Shown: in pieces, positions 32,039 to 43,133 of the stretch
Position numbering within the stretch: position 1 is the first letter of the stretch
Layout of the letters: the number at the start of each line of letters is the position of its first letter
Made by a program: the position numbers and the translations under genes
Notes under the pieces: generated by a model
Told to the model about the DNA's origin: nothing
Database searches by the model: none
Seen by the model: the letters and a program-made list of their open reading frames with translations, nothing else
Assembly: GCA_963722935.1 (NCBI GenBank)
Contig: CAVROY010000003.1
Span: forward strand, 434,001 to 498,000
Origin: Bog-105 sp963722935
Lineage (GTDB): Bacteria > Acidobacteriota > Terriglobia > Bryobacterales > Bryobacteraceae
Length of the DNA: 64,000 nt
Direction: 5' to 3'

Positions 32039-33529
32039 ATGCCACAGGACCAGCCAACGCCTTTTTCGGTTGTCTTCTGCCATGCGCTGGTTCGTGTCGC
32101 GGCTCGGCTGGTTCCGCGCGCTCGGCGTGAGGATTGGCGGCAGGAGTGGTTCGCCGAAATCTGGCATCGCTGGCAATTTTTCTACCATGCGGGCGCGTGG
32201 AACGGGCGCGAAGCACTCCGCCTGGTGCGCAATTCCATGGGAGCGTTTGCGGATGCGGCCTGGTATCTGGTTTCCCAAGAAAGCATCTGGAATGGGTTGC
32301 GCGATTGGGCGCGGTCTCCGCTGACGTGTCTGGGAGGATTAGCGACTTTGTTGCTGATTCTCGCGGTCGCAACGTCCGGCTTTCCCGCGACACGGCAATT
32401 GCTCGCGTTTCACTCGCAACAAAAGGCGGCCGGGCTGCTATTCATCTGGCGGCACCCGGTGATCGGGGGTGGGGACAGAGGATTGCCTCCGGATGTCGCA
32501 CCAGCCTGGGCCATGCACAGCCAATTGCTACAAAGCGCCGCGGGATTCAGCATCGGCAGAGATCCCGTGACACTTCCCAAGACAGCCGGATTCAGCCCCC
32601 TGGTCGTCATTAGTGAACCGCGTTTGTTTAATGTCCTCCAGACGCGATTGCTGACAGGAACTCTTCCGAAAGGTGCGGGAGTGGTGCTGGATCGTCGCAC
32701 GTGGGTGTCACTGTTTCGTGCGGACCCGAAAGCCATCGGTTCACGAATGCGTATTGGCCGGGAATTCTTCCCTGTCACGGCCGTGCTGACAGAGGACTCC
32801 CATTTTTTGACGCGGCAGCCGACCCTTTATTTGATCAAGCACGAGATCGGCGAACCTACAGTGATGGTGGTGGCGCGAGCGCGGCCCGGCGTCACGGAAA
32901 GCCAACTGGATCGAGAGCTGACGCGAATTGCGGAAGATTCCACCTATTATTTCTTTCGATCGCAGTTGCGATTGAGATTCCTCGAGAGCACTTTTCTAGC
33001 GCCGCTTTTTTTGTTTGGGTTAGCAGTTCTATTATCGATCCTGATGGCGTTGGCCGCGTGCCGGCCGCGGTTTAGCCGTATCCGGTACATCATGAGAGCG
33101 GAAAACAGACAAGCCGCTATCCGGCGTGCCGCCTTTTTAATAGCGAAGTTGAGCCTGGCGCTGTCGGTTCTGTTCATCGCGGGCCTGGAGTGGAGCCGAT
33201 CCGAATCGTCGCTCCTGTATGGCTCCAGAGATCCTGGAAGCGGGCCGTTGCTCCTGTGGATTTATATTGCCGGCGCGATGGGCGTCTTTTTCTGGTCGGT
33301 TGCAGATCACCGCGCGCGTTGCCGCGTCTGTCTCCGGATATTGTGCTTTCCCGTCAGGATCGGCTGTCCGGGATGTTTGCTGCTGGATTGGTCGGGAACG
33401 GAACTACTTTGCAGCCAGGGACACGGCGTTTTGCATGTGCCTCATCTGGCGCCGAGTTGGGACGAACAAGCCGAACATTGGATTGCGCTCGACGATTCGT
33501 GGCACGACTTGTTTGCCGGCACGAAGTGA
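32039..33529 (+). CDS. PadR-associated membrane protein with C-terminal zinc ribbon
   Basis: A 496-residue protein. An N-terminal amphipathic region with DWRQEWFAEIWHR recalls the N-termini of acidobacterial ADOP-type permeases. A transmembrane helix follows (CLGGLATLLLILAVATSGF), then an extracytoplasmic domain resembling the MacB periplasmic core (PLVVISEPRLFNVLQTRLLT), and three more helices around residues 320-420. The end is a zinc ribbon: CRVCLRILCFPVRIGCPGC and the conserved SQGHGVLHVPHLAPSWD. The conserved FtsX catalytic-like domain is reduced, so it is probably not a full ABC permease. This arrangement next to PadR is, to my knowledge, common in Acidobacteria; the function is not known. 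Confidence 0.7.
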   Translation: MPQDQPTPFSVVFCHALVRVAARLVPRARREDWRQEWFAEIWHRWQFFYHAGAWNGREALRLVRNSMGAFADAAWYLVSQESIWNGLRDWARSPLTCLGGLATLLLILAVATSGFPATRQLLAFHSQQKAAGLLFIWRHPVIGGGDRGLPPDVAPAWAMHSQLLQSAAGFSIGRDPVTLPKTAGFSPLVVISEPRLFNVLQTRLLTGTLPKGAGVVLDRRTWVSLFRADPKAIGSRMRIGREFFPVTAVLTEDSHFLTRQPTLYLIKHEIGEPTVMVVARARPGVTESQLDRELTRIAEDSTYYFFRSQLRLRFLESTFLAPLFLFGLAVLLSILMALAACRPRFSRIRYIMRAENRQAAIRRAAFLIAKLSLALSVLFIAGLEWSRSESSLLYGSRDPGSGPLLLWIYIAGAMGVFFWSVADHRARCRVCLRILCFPVRIGCPGCLLLDWSGTELLCSQGHGVLHVPHLAPSWDEQAEHWIALDDSWHDLFAGTK

Positions 33530-33564
33530 ATCGCTTCAATGCGACCCGCACGGGTGAGTGCGCT

Positions 33565-33807
33565 TCAATGCGAATGGACTGCTTCGGCCTGCGTTTCGTT
33601 GGCCGGGTTGTCCAGATTGATGCGATGCCGGGCGGTCTTCAGCCAACTGGGACGGAAGAAACGGACGTAGCACACCGTGCAGCGCCAAGGAAGAATCGCG
33701 AAACTGAGAGCTCGCTCAACGATGTTTTTCCTGTGGGACCGCTGTATTTCCTGTGAACCGCACTTCGGGCAGCGCTCCAGTGCAAGTGAGCGACCGTCTT
33801 CTGTCAT
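33565..33807 (-). CDS. Small zinc-ribbon protein, hypothetical
   Basis: ATG 33807 is preferred over the longer frame because AAAGGGGAG stands directly before it. The protein of about 80 residues has RCPKCGSQEIQRSHRKN and LPWRCTVCYVRFFRPSW, a two-CxxC zinc ribbon with a short hydrophobic link. Acidobacterial genomes carry many such proteins. It is convergent with the PadR-associated gene. Confidence 0.6.
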   Translation of the reverse strand: MTEDGRSLALERCPKCGSQEIQRSHRKNIVERALSFAILPWRCTVCYVRFFRPSWLKTARHRINLDNPANETQAEAVHSH

Positions 33808-33930
33808 CTCCCCTTTAGAAGCGCCTGAGCGGCGTGCTGTTGCGGGGCAAAAAGTACTAGTTTGACGATTTCGTGACGGCCTGGTGACGAGGGTCCCTAC
33901 ATCTGTGCGGCTACTCACATCCGACTAGTC

Positions 33931-34665
33931 TCAAGCCGCGAGGATCTGTCTCACCGACTCGGAACATTCTGGATGGCTTATATAAGCGGAATGAACATCA
34001 ATGAAGCTCGAGACGTCATGTAGAACGACATTGTGCGGTACGGCGGACGGGTCGTCTGGACCGTCGAGACCTAGCGCATGGCAGTCTCCGCCGAAATCGC
34101 CGAACGGGAAGGCAAGCTTGAGAACTTCGTCCCGATTCGAATAGAGCACGTGCACAGACTCACACGCCGCAGGCACGCTTTCGAATTCAGCTCCAGGACC
34201 GAAGACATTCCAATCGACCGCGGCACCCATCAAGATCAGTTTGCGGATTCGGAAGTCCGCCTTTTTCAAAGCCTCGAGCGCGACTCGCGCGCCTAAACTG
34301 TGCGTAACGACGTTTTCCGGGGAGGATCGCAGATGGCGCATCGAAAAAACGTCTCGAAGACGCAAACCCGCTAAAGTAGCGCGACCGACCGCGGCGGGAA
34401 AGTCGAGGGGATGACATCCTCCCGGCCACGAGTACGCGATGCAATCCGCGCGAAGCGCCGCTGAAAATGGAAGAAAGTCCTGGACGACCTGCGCTTCCGT
34501 GCGGTTATAGCCGTGGATCATGATCGGCTGCGCAAGCGGTCCGCCATCGAAGAATTGTGTCTGACCCGGTATGACATGCGGGCCAAATTCGCCGGCATTA
34601 GCGCTTGATTGGCGACAGGAGATCAGCGTCAACATGGCCAACACGTACCGCGCGACGAAGCGCAA
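33931..34665 (-). CDS. Alpha/beta-hydrolase lipoprotein
   Basis: A 244-residue protein with a lipobox (LTLISC, Cys17), so it is probably lipid-anchored. The hydrolase features are the oxyanion-side HGYN (51-54), nucleophile Ser123 in VVTHSLGARVALEAL, an acid region near NRDEVLKLAF, and a late His in NVVLHDVSSFIDVHS. It recalls the DUF900 / esterase-like group acting on ester or acyl substrates. The substrate is unknown. Codon structure is intact. Confidence 0.75.
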   Translation of the reverse strand: MRFVARYVLAMLTLISCRQSSANAGEFGPHVIPGQTQFFDGGPLAQPIMIHGYNRTEAQVVQDFLPFSAALRADCIAYSWPGGCHPLDFPAAVGRATLAGLRLRDVFSMRHLRSSPENVVTHSLGARVALEALKKADFRIRKLILMGAAVDWNVFGPGAEFESVPAACESVHVLYSNRDEVLKLAFPFGDFGGDCHALGLDGPDDPSAVPHNVVLHDVSSFIDVHSAYISHPECSESVRQILAA

Positions 34666-34747
34666 AACGGCTGGCCATTACGGCAAGCTCATGATTCAGC
34701 GACAAATATGATTTTGAGCCAAACGGTGATCGAGCTTCAGACGGATA

Positions 34748-37700
34748 TCAAAACAACAGCTTCAGCGCAAACTGAATCTGGCGTGCCGGATAGGTGGTCC
34801 GGATGGTGCCGAATGCGGCGTTGGTACTGATCGCAGTGGGCAAGCCGAAATTCGTGTGATTGAGCACGTTGAAGAACTCGGAGCGGAACTGGAGGGCCAT
34901 TTTCTCGCGGATACGAAAGTTCTTGTCTGCCGCTAAATCCCACTGTTCCAGCCCGGGCGCGCGAAACGCATTGCGGCCGGCGAGACCGAATGGCGCATAA
35001 GCGGGAGGCGTCGAGAACGTATACCCGGCGAAATACTTGTTGACCATGCCCGACGTACCCTGGCCGATGGAACTGCCTGAAACGTTGGGACGGAGAATTG
35101 CCTCGCCGCGATAGTCGTTCGTCAAACCAGTAACGTCATTGGCGGACGAAGGCGAATAGGAAACGTCAATCGGCGTGCCTGTATTAGCCGTGTTGATGGA
35201 ATTGAGCTCCCATCCGCCGGCCACAGCGTCCAAAACCGGGTTCATTCTGGCACCCAATTTACGGCCTTTGCCGAAGGGCAATTGATACACAACGCTCGTC
35301 ACATCAATCAGAGTTACATCGAAGCTGGATGGCCCGCGCTCCGCATTCAGATCGCGGATATTCTGCGGATTGGCTTGATAGTAGCCGGGGTAATATTCCA
35401 GCCCCTGCTCGGAATTGCCCAGCGCTTTGGACCATGTAAACGAATTCAAGAAATAGAAGCCGCCTCCGAAGCGATGCTCGAGACGAGCCGACAATCCGTT
35501 GTAATCGTTATCACCTGCTGGATCGAGCCACGTGATCGCGCCGAAGTTCCGGATGGGACGGCGCGCCTGGACTCCCAGACATCCGCTCACGACCGTAGCG
35601 TTGCAGGTTGCGGTCAACAGGTTCGGGTTGGCCTGATTGTAATCGGCGATAATCGGCAACCGCAGACTGTGATTTCCGTTATATGCGACTTCCAAAACTG
35701 TGTTGTGCGTGAGCTCCTGCTGCACAGAGAAAAGCCAGGATTGTATATAGGGCCAGCGAGTGTTCGCAGGAATGTAGTCGATATTGGAAACAATCGGATT
35801 GAAGCTGGATGGGCTGTCGATGTTCGTAGTGAAGCTATTCTGCGTCGTCAAGAATGTGGATGGGACCGCGCCCCCTGCGGGTATGGACTGCGTCAATAAT
35901 CCGAACAATGCGAGAGGAGCGTTGATGCCTTCCTGCGCGCTTCCGACCCGGTTGAAAAACGAATAGCTGATTCCATATCCAGCGCGGAGCACAGTTTTTG
36001 GAGTGAGGGTATAGGCCATTCCGAGGCGCGGTCCGAAATCTTTGTAATCCGGATTGACCAGAGCACGATTGTAGATGCTGCCGTTCGCTTGCTCTGACGA
36101 GTGTGCCGGTGGTGGGGTCAAAATTCGTCAGGTTGTTGTCACGTTCCCAGATTGGCGTTGCAAATTCCCAGCGCAAGCCGAGATTGAGGGTCAGTTTGGA
36201 ACTCACCCGATAATCGTCTTGAAGGTAGAGTGCGTTGATGTGCTGGCGGAATTCGTCACCAGGTTATTGCCAAGCTGGATCGTGCTCGGAAGGCCGAACA
36301 TGAAGTCGGCGAGATCATAACTGGTTGCGTCGCTCGGGACGCTGCATCCGGAAGGCTTGCCCAATTCGGCGCAGGTTGGTTTGCTGAACTGTCCGGCGTA
36401 CGTGTCCGCGCCATACAGAGGATTAATATCCAAAACTTCGGTGCGGATGTCGTTAAACTCGTAACCCAGCTTGAGGGCGTGCCGGCCTAATATCCAGGAG
36501 TAATTCAGTTTCGGGTTGAAGGAGGTAGGGTTCTGGAATTGCGGGTTGCTGGTCTGGCGGCCTAGCTGAGAGAATCCGCTGATGGATTGCGAATTCAAGC
36601 CGCCGGTCAAATTCGGCGACGTGGGAAGGCCCGGGATGCCGTAAAGTTGCTCCATGCTGGGTCCGCCTAAATACGGCGGCACTTTTCCGGCGAGAATGTG
36701 GTCGAAACCGAAACGCGCGTCGAAGAGCGACGAGGCGGTAATGGTCCAGGTGTATCCGATCGCGGCTTGCTGCTGAATCGCATGAATGTAGCCGTTGCCA
36801 TTTCCACCCGATGGTCCGGGGATGTCGGGCTGATAATACTGGAGATCTTTGCGCTGGCTGAAGCGCAGAAACGATGTCATCTTGTCGCTGATGTTGTAGT
36901 CGATCTTGGCGTCGTATTTGTCGCTGTAATCCCGCACCAGCAGCAGGGCTTCGTAATTGTTGGAGCGGCCGGGCCCGTTCGGGGCGGGAAGACCGCTCAA
37001 GACCTGCGCGGCAAATGGATTCAATTGAGAAATCGGAATCGGCTGTGTTCGCCGGGTAAACGGCATGGGTCAGCGGATCGACCACGGCCACAGGTAGCGT
37101 ACCGCTGCGATCGGCCGCGTCGGGAATGGAATCGAAATTCAGGTATCGCTGCAATTGGCGGAAGCCTTCGTAGTCGGCGAAGAAGAAGAGCTTGTTTTTG
37201 ATAAACGGGCCGCCGACCGTGAAGCCAAACTGGTTCCGCTGGAGCGTGGGTTTTTGAAAAACGAGCCGGACTGAAAGGTGAAGCCAATCGCGTTCAGATC
37301 TGTATTGCGCAGAAACTCGTAAACAGTGCCATGGAATTCATTTGTGCCCGATCGCATAGAGCCGTGTTATGACGCCGCCACCAACGCGCCCGTACTCGGC
37401 GCTGTAGTTGCTGGTAATAACTTTAAATTCGGCAATGGCATCGGGCGAGGGCTGCGCGACCTGGTTCGGAATATCCCTGGTTACTGGGCGAGTACGCATT
37501 ATTATCGAGACCGTCCAGCAGGAAGTTGTTATAGGTGCTGCGCATTCCGTTCACGTTGAAGGCGCCCTCGCGCGGTGTTCCATATCGCGGCGAACAGCAC
37601 GCCGATCGGAGAACGATGAACGTTCGTCGAAAGCAGCGCAAGGTCCGAATAGTTGCGGCCGTTGAGAGGGAGTTCGACAATCTGCTGTGTATTGACCACC

Positions 37701-38110
37701 TGGCCGTGTTCGCTCGTATCGGTCTCGAGCACTTCGGCCGCGCTCTGAACCGTTTACAGACTGTGATATGGCGCCGACTTGCATTGTGATATCGACGCGC
37801 TGGCGTGCGTTGACGTTCACGACGACACCCGTGGTCTTGAAGGATTGTCAAACCCTGCGAGTTCCGCCGTAATGGTGTAGCGCCCGACCTGTACGTTGAA
37901 GAAATCGTACTCGCCGCTATCGTCGGAGACGGTCTTCTTCTCCACGCCGTGTTTTCGTTCGTTAGAGTCACGGAGGCGTTCCGCAGGACTTCCGCCTGAG
38001 GACTGTCGTGAACGGTGCCAAGGACTTCAGCCGTTTCGAAATTGTCGCGGAGCAGAAGGACGCGACCCGAGAAAGCAGCACCTACCAGGAACTTCTATGA
38101 AGTTACGCAT
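34748..38110 (-). pseudogene. Oar-type TonB-dependent outer-membrane receptor, broken by many frameshifts
   Basis: The pieces line up as a full protein of about 1,100 residues. These are an N-terminal carboxypeptidase-regulatory-like domain (FETAEVLGTVHDS; VEKKTVSDDSGEYDFFNVQV; GVVVNVNARQRVDITMQVGA), the plug segment QQIVELPLNGRNYSDLALLS and MRSGTNEFHGTVYEFLRNTD, then the barrel from NNYEALLLVRDYSDKYDAKI to the terminal RQIQFALKLLF. Oar proteins take up or export large substrates in Acidobacteria. At least eight one-base shifts occur (for example near 36090, 36260, 37040, 37870 and 37960, and after MRNFIEV). The last 457-residue frame (34748-36121) is clean. It is divergent from the E1 gene. 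Confidence 0.85.
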
Positions 38111-38188
38111 CATCAGACCCCCTAAAGCGTGACCAGTTCGAGATGAGCGGGCATTTAGCCCATAAACGACACAGTTTCTCAGATTAGA

Positions 38189-40384
38189 ATGAACATGGTA
38201 TTAAACGTTGCACCTTTCCACAAGAACGAACGCGAACTCTTCACGGGATAATTGAGCAATTGGTGACTGACCCAAATCCAGCCTGTCCGGCCGCGTCGAT
38301 CCGCCCAGCTACCGGCCGAATTGGATCGCGACACGATGATCCACGTGTTACCGCGTGATGTATCTCGCGCGCTGCCTGGACGATCGCGAAGTGCTGCTGA
38401 AGCGCCAGAATAAGATTTTTTTCCAGATCAGCGGCGCCGGGCACGAAGCGGTTCAAGCAGCGGCTGGGCTGGTGCTGCGCGCCGGGCAGCGACTGGGTCT
38501 TTCCGTATTACCGTGACCGCGCACTAGTGTTGATGCTGGGAATGACGGCCGAAGATATGTTGCTGCAGGCGGTGGGCGCGGCGCGGGACCCCAGTTCGGG
38601 CGGACGGCAGATGCCGTCGCATTGGTCTTCGCCTGCTCTGCGGATTGTGACGGGCTCGTCTCCGACTGGAACGCAGTTCCTGCACGCGGCTCGGTTGCGC
38701 CCACGGGAAAGCAATATTGCCGGGCGCCGCACTCGGACGAGATCACGCTGGTTTGTTCCGGGCGAAGGCGCCACCAGCGAAGGCGAGTTCTGGGAAACGA
38801 TGAATGCGGCCTGCCTGGAGCGGCTTCCGTTAATTGTGCTGGTGGAAGATAACGGCTATGCTATTTCGGTTCCGGTCGAACGCCAAACGGCGGGCGGAAA
38901 TATTGCGCGTCTGCTGGAAGGCTTTCCCGGGCTGCTGCGCCTGGACGTGGACGGCACAAATTTCGTCGAGTCCTTCGCGCGCGATGAAACATGCCGCCGA
39001 ATATTGCCGGGCGTGGACACGGCCCGGCTCTGGTTCATGCTTCGGTGATCCGGCCATACTCTCATTCGCTATCCGACGATGAGCGTGCATACAAGCCACA
39101 AGTCGAGCGTGAGCAGGAGGCGGCCCGGGATCCTCTTACCACGTTTTCCCGAATTTCTAATTCGGGAAGGATATCTGGACAGCATGCGCTCGAGCGCGCG
39201 ATGCGTGAGCACGGATGCCGAGGTCGCAGAGATCACCCAGCGCGTTTTGCGAGAGTCCCCTCCACGGAAGGGTTCCGTTTTCGACTTCCTGTATTCGGAA
39301 AGGTGGACCCGACAGTCAGAGCAATTTGCTGCGCAGCCGCAGTTTCGGGGCGAGCCCCGCACCATGATCGATTCCATCAATCAGACGCTCGCAGAAGAGA
39401 TGCGGCGCGATTCGAGGATCGTCGTTTTCGGTGAGGATGTGGCCGACTGCAGCCGCGAAGCAATACCTTTCGGAAGTGAAAGGGAAAGGCGGCGTGTTCA
39501 AGGCGACGGCCGGTTTGCAGCGCGAATTTGGCAGCAGCCGGTGCTTCAACACGCCGATTAGCGGAAGCCGGAATTGTCGGGCGGGCGGTGGGACTTGCCG
39601 TACAGGGGCTGAAGCCGGTACCTGAGATTCAGTTCTTCGATTACATCTGGCCCGCCATGATGCAACTGCGCGACGAGGTCGCTACCTTCCGTTGGCGATC
39701 CAACAACGGCTTCTCTTGCCCCATGGTGGTGCGGGTGCCAATTGGCGGATATCTGACCGGCGGACGCAATTTATCACAGCCAATGCGGCGAGGTGACCTT
39801 CACGCATGTGCCAGGTCTTCGGGTCGTTTTTCCATCGAATGCGCTGGACGCGTGCGGATTGCTGCGTACGGCGATTCGCAGCGATGATCCAGTGCTTTTT
39901 CTCGAACACAAAAAGCTGTATCGGGAGCCGTACAACCGGGCGCCACACCCCGGCCTCGATTTCACGATTCCGTTTGGTAAGGCAAAGATCGTGAAAACGG
40001 GACAGAACCTGACGATCGTCACATACGGCGCGCTGGTGCAGAAGTCGCTTCAGGCCGCTCTGCAAGTAGAGCAGCACCGGCGCGGCGTTTCTGTCGAAGT
40101 GATCGATCTGCGGACGCTTTCGCCTTACGATTGGTCTACAATCAGCGCGTCTGTTAAGAAGACGAGCCGCGTAGTGATCGCTCACGAGGACGTCGTTGTC
40201 GTGGGGCTACGGCGCAGAACTCGCCGCGCGCATAGCCGGCGAGATGTTCACGGACCTGGACGCGCCGGTCGGACGGGTGGCAGCGCTCGATACGTGGGTT
40301 GCCTACAGCCCGCAAGCCGAGGAAGAAATTCTTCCGCAGGTGGAAGACCTTGTCAGAGAGAGTGAGCGGCTGCTGTCGTTCTGA
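38189..40384 (+). pseudogene. 2-oxoacid dehydrogenase E1 (alpha-beta fusion), broken by many frameshifts
   Basis: Family sequence runs throughout in changing frames. Near the start comes IIEQLVTDPNPACPAAS, then RVMYLARCLDDREVLLKRQN. YRDRALVLMLGMTAEDMLLQ and SHW follow, then GEGATSEGEFWE (thiamine diphosphate/Mg site) and VEDNGYAISVPVERQTAGGN. The beta half has RRDSRIVVFGEDVADCSRE, GLKPVPEIQFFDYIWPAMMQ, SDDPVLFLEHKKLYREPYN and WGYGAELAARIAGEMF, ending ERLLSF. This is the single-chain E1 of branched-chain or pyruvate-type complexes. I count at least eight shifts. No E2 or E3 gene is adjacent. The start is uncertain (ATG 38189 or 38195). Confidence 0.85.
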
Positions 40385-40390
40385 GCTACA

Positions 40391-41080
40391 GTGACGCTTA
40401 TTGCTGGTGGTGAGAGAGTCGATTCTTCTCCGGCGGCCTATCCTGCTCGCACACGGTTCGAAGGCCGGCACGTGACAATCGCACCATTAGATCCTGTAAG
40501 TCACTCTGAAGCGCTCTACCAGGGAAGCTGCGGAGCGGAGAACGACTACCTTTGGAAATTTCTGTTCAATGGTCCGTTTGCGAATCGTGACGAGTTTCAT
40601 TTGTACTTGGAAGCGAAGGCAAGATCGGAAGACCCGCTATTTTTTGCAATTCTCGAGAACGAATCGGGCACGGCACTTGGTCATGCCGCTTATATGCGGA
40701 TCGAGCCGGCTCACCGAGTAATTGAGGTGGGCAGCATTCTTTATACACGTCGGCTGCAGAGAACGATTGGCGCTACCGAAGCGATGTACCTGATGGCCAG
40801 GCACGCGTTTGAAGAGCTCGGTTACCGGCGGTACGAGTGGAAATGCGACGCTTTGAACGAGCCGTCACGGAAGGCCGCGCTGCGGCTGGGATTCCAGTTT
40901 GAAGGAATCTTCCGGCAGCACATGATCGTCAAAGATAGAAATCGGGATACGGCCTGGTTTTCGATGCTCGATAAAGAATGGCCGCTGTGCAAGAGGGCCT
41001 TTGAGGCATGGCTCGAACCTCAAAATTTCGATGCGGCAGGCCATCAAAAGAGACCGTTGACAGAGTTTCGCAGGCCCTAG
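40391..41080 (+). CDS. GNAT family N-acetyltransferase (RimJ/RimL type)
   Basis: A 229-residue protein: RFEGRHVTIAPLDPVSHSEA at the start, acetyl-CoA loop region GSILYTRRLQRTIGATEAMY, and the typical end NEPSRKAALRLGFQFEGIFR plus RDTAWFSML. RimJ/RimL-type enzymes acetylate protein N-termini or small amines. The target here is unknown. It starts seven bases after the E1 stop. Its stop is shared with lutC on the other strand (CTAG at 41077-41080). Confidence 0.88.
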   Translation: MTLIAGGERVDSSPAAYPARTRFEGRHVTIAPLDPVSHSEALYQGSCGAENDYLWKFLFNGPFANRDEFHLYLEAKARSEDPLFFAILENESGTALGHAAYMRIEPAHRVIEVGSILYTRRLQRTIGATEAMYLMARHAFEELGYRRYEWKCDALNEPSRKAALRLGFQFEGIFRQHMIVKDRNRDTAWFSMLDKEWPLCKRAFEAWLEPQNFDAAGHQKRPLTEFRRP

Positions 41081-41709
41081 GCAACCACGATCACGTCCAG
41101 AGTTCTTGGACCGTGCACGCCTTTGATTCGTGTCATTTCGATATCGGAGGTTGCGGAAGGTCCGGAAATCGTGGTCCAAGGAGCTGTAGCAAAGGCCATC
41201 ATCTGGCGGATGCCCTCCGCGACCGTTTCGACAATCTGGTTAGCATAAACGATGCAGAGATGATAATCGGGGACGAGCGTGAGAGCGCGACGGCCTTCGA
41301 TTTTCGAGTGACGAAGCACAATAGTGCCCGTGACAGCAATTGCGAGTGCGCACCCGGTCAGCACGCCTTCACAAGCGTTCAGATCGTCGTAGGCAAGGGC
41401 ATCATCGATACGGAATTGGATCGACTCCGGCAGGTATCGCCGTGGGAAGCCCGCGGGAATCAGCAGCGAACGTTTAGCACGGTGGACTGCGGCATGGTGA
41501 ATCTCGTCCGGCAAATTCGATTCCTTGGAATCGTATGTGAGGCAACCATAATCGACCAGCCGGTCTTTGAATAGCTGCACGCGCGCCTGTTCATCGAGCG
41601 TGCCTTGTTGCGAATATTTGCGCGGCAGATCTGCATATTCGCAAATAGCGGGCGAATCCGCGACGGCTGCACGGATTCTGTTGAGAATTTCTTCTCGAGC
41701 TGTGATCAC
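41077..41709 (-). CDS. lutC: L-lactate utilisation protein LutC (LUD domain)
   Basis: A 210-residue LUD-domain protein: MITAREEILNRIRAAVADSP at the start, and the core ACEGVLTGCALAIAVTGTIV and SDIEMTRIKGVHGPRTLDVI at the end, diagnostic of LutC/YkgG. With LutA and LutB it forms the FAD-free iron-sulfur L-lactate oxidase. The ATG overlaps the lutB stop. The gene is intact. Confidence 0.92.
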   Translation of the reverse strand: MITAREEILNRIRAAVADSPAICEYADLPRKYSQQGTLDEQARVQLFKDRLVDYGCLTYDSKESNLPDEIHHAAVHRAKRSLLIPAGFPRRYLPESIQFRIDDALAYDDLNACEGVLTGCALAIAVTGTIVLRHSKIEGRRALTLVPDYHLCIVYANQIVETVAEGIRQMMAFATAPWTTISGPSATSDIEMTRIKGVHGPRTLDVIVVA

Positions 41710-43133
41710 GGCCGCTCCTGCTTGCGTTTAGACCACCATTGACGGAATGATTCTTTAGGCACGGGCGCGAGGTCGCGGACGTAGGTCCAGGCTCCGAGCA
41801 TTCCGGGAAGCCGGGAAATCACTCCATCGTGTTCGAACGGAATCTGCGCGATTCGTACCAGTCTCTGCGCCATCGAGAGCCGCTGCGCGTTTGCTAAGGC
41901 GAATCCGGCCGCTTTCATTGCAACGCGCTCGGAAAATGGGGCGTCGCCTTGCTCTACAACTTTTGCTCGAAGATGAACGAGAATTTCAGGGATATTGATT
42001 TTGACCGGACAAACTTCATAGCACGCGCCGCATAAGGATGAGGCATACGGTAACGATTGCGAATGCTGCATTCCCTGGAGCTGAGGTGTAAGAATCGCGC
42101 CAATCGGTCCGCCGTACACCGATCCGTACGCATGGCCGCCGGTTTGCCGGTACACGGGGCAGGTGTTAAGGCAAGCGCCGCATCGAATGCAGTGGAGAGT
42201 TTCGCGGGATTCGCAATCGGCGAGCACATTCGTTCTTCCGTTATCGAGCAGAACAACGTGAAACTCCTGCGGGCCGTCGCCGGGAGCAACTCCGGTCCAG
42301 ATCGAGTTGTACGGGTTCATTCGCTCTCCCGTGGCAGAACGCGGCAGCAACTGCAGGAACACTTCGAGATCCTGAAAAGTCGGGATGACCTTCTCGATTC
42401 CGATGAGACTGATGAGCACTTGCGGAAGCGACAGGCACATGCGCCCGTTTCCTTCGGATTCGACCACGCATACGGAACCTGTTTCGGCAACTGCAAAATT
42501 CGCGCCGCTGATGGCCACTTTCACACGAAGAAACTTCTCGCGCAGATACTGGCGAGCGGCATTAGTCAAGTCTTCCGGGTTGCCACCAAGCTCCTGGAGC
42601 TTCATCTTCTCCATGAAAATCCGGCGGATTTCCATCCGATTGCGATGGAGCGCCGGAACAACGATATGGGAGGGCTGGTCTTCGCCGAGTTGCACGATCA
42701 AATCGGCCAGATCCGTCTCGTAAGGAGTGATGCCGGAAGCTTCGAGCGCACTGTTCAGGCCGATTTCATCGGAAGTCATGGTTTTGACTTTGATGACCTC
42801 GTCCGCTTGATGGGCTCGCACGATGCCGACGATAATTCGATTCGCCTCGTCCGCATCGCGGGCCCAATGAACTTGTCCGCCAGCCGCTACACAGGCTTGT
42901 TCAAACTGCTCTAAATAGTGGGCCAGGTTCGCAAGCGTGTGCTCCTTGATGGCATGACCTGCATCGCGAAGCTGCTCCCAATCGGGTACTTCGGAGACCA
43001 CGCGGTCGCGTTTCGCGCCGATCACATCCGTTGCGTGACGGACGTTGTGTCGAAGCTGTGTGTTCGCGAGCAGTCGCTTGGCCGTAGCGGGGAATTCAGG
43101 AGCTTCCGCGGCGTGGCCGACCCGGATGCTCAC
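41706..43133 (-). CDS. lutB: L-lactate utilisation iron-sulfur protein LutB
   Basis: A 475-residue protein with an N-terminal LUD domain (VKVAISGANFAVAETGSVCV) and two 4Fe-4S motifs: CIRCGACLNTCPVY (about 314-327) and CGACYEVCPVKI (about 367-378). The C-terminal DUF3390-like tail ends with PVPKESFRQWWSK. It is the electron-carrying subunit of the LutABC complex. It overlaps lutA (ATGA at 43130-43133) and lutC. Intact. Confidence 0.94.
   Translation of the reverse strand: MSIRVGHAAEAPEFPATAKRLLANTQLRHNVRHATDVIGAKRDRVVSEVPDWEQLRDAGHAIKEHTLANLAHYLEQFEQACVAAGGQVHWARDADEANRIIVGIVRAHQADEVIKVKTMTSDEIGLNSALEASGITPYETDLADLIVQLGEDQPSHIVVPALHRNRMEIRRIFMEKMKLQELGGNPEDLTNAARQYLREKFLRVKVAISGANFAVAETGSVCVVESEGNGRMCLSLPQVLISLIGIEKVIPTFQDLEVFLQLLPRSATGERMNPYNSIWTGVAPGDGPQEFHVVLLDNGRTNVLADCESRETLHCIRCGACLNTCPVYRQTGGHAYGSVYGGPIGAILTPQLQGMQHSQSLPYASSLCGACYEVCPVKINIPEILVHLRAKVVEQGDAPFSERVAMKAAGFALANAQRLSMAQRLVRIAQIPFEHDGVISRLPGMLGAWTYVRDLAPVPKESFRQWWSKRKQERP

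Noticed and set aside
42057..42914. 285-codon plus-strand ORF opposite lutB
   Set aside because: The minus strand carries full LutB with both 4Fe-4S motifs; the plus-strand frame is a shadow.
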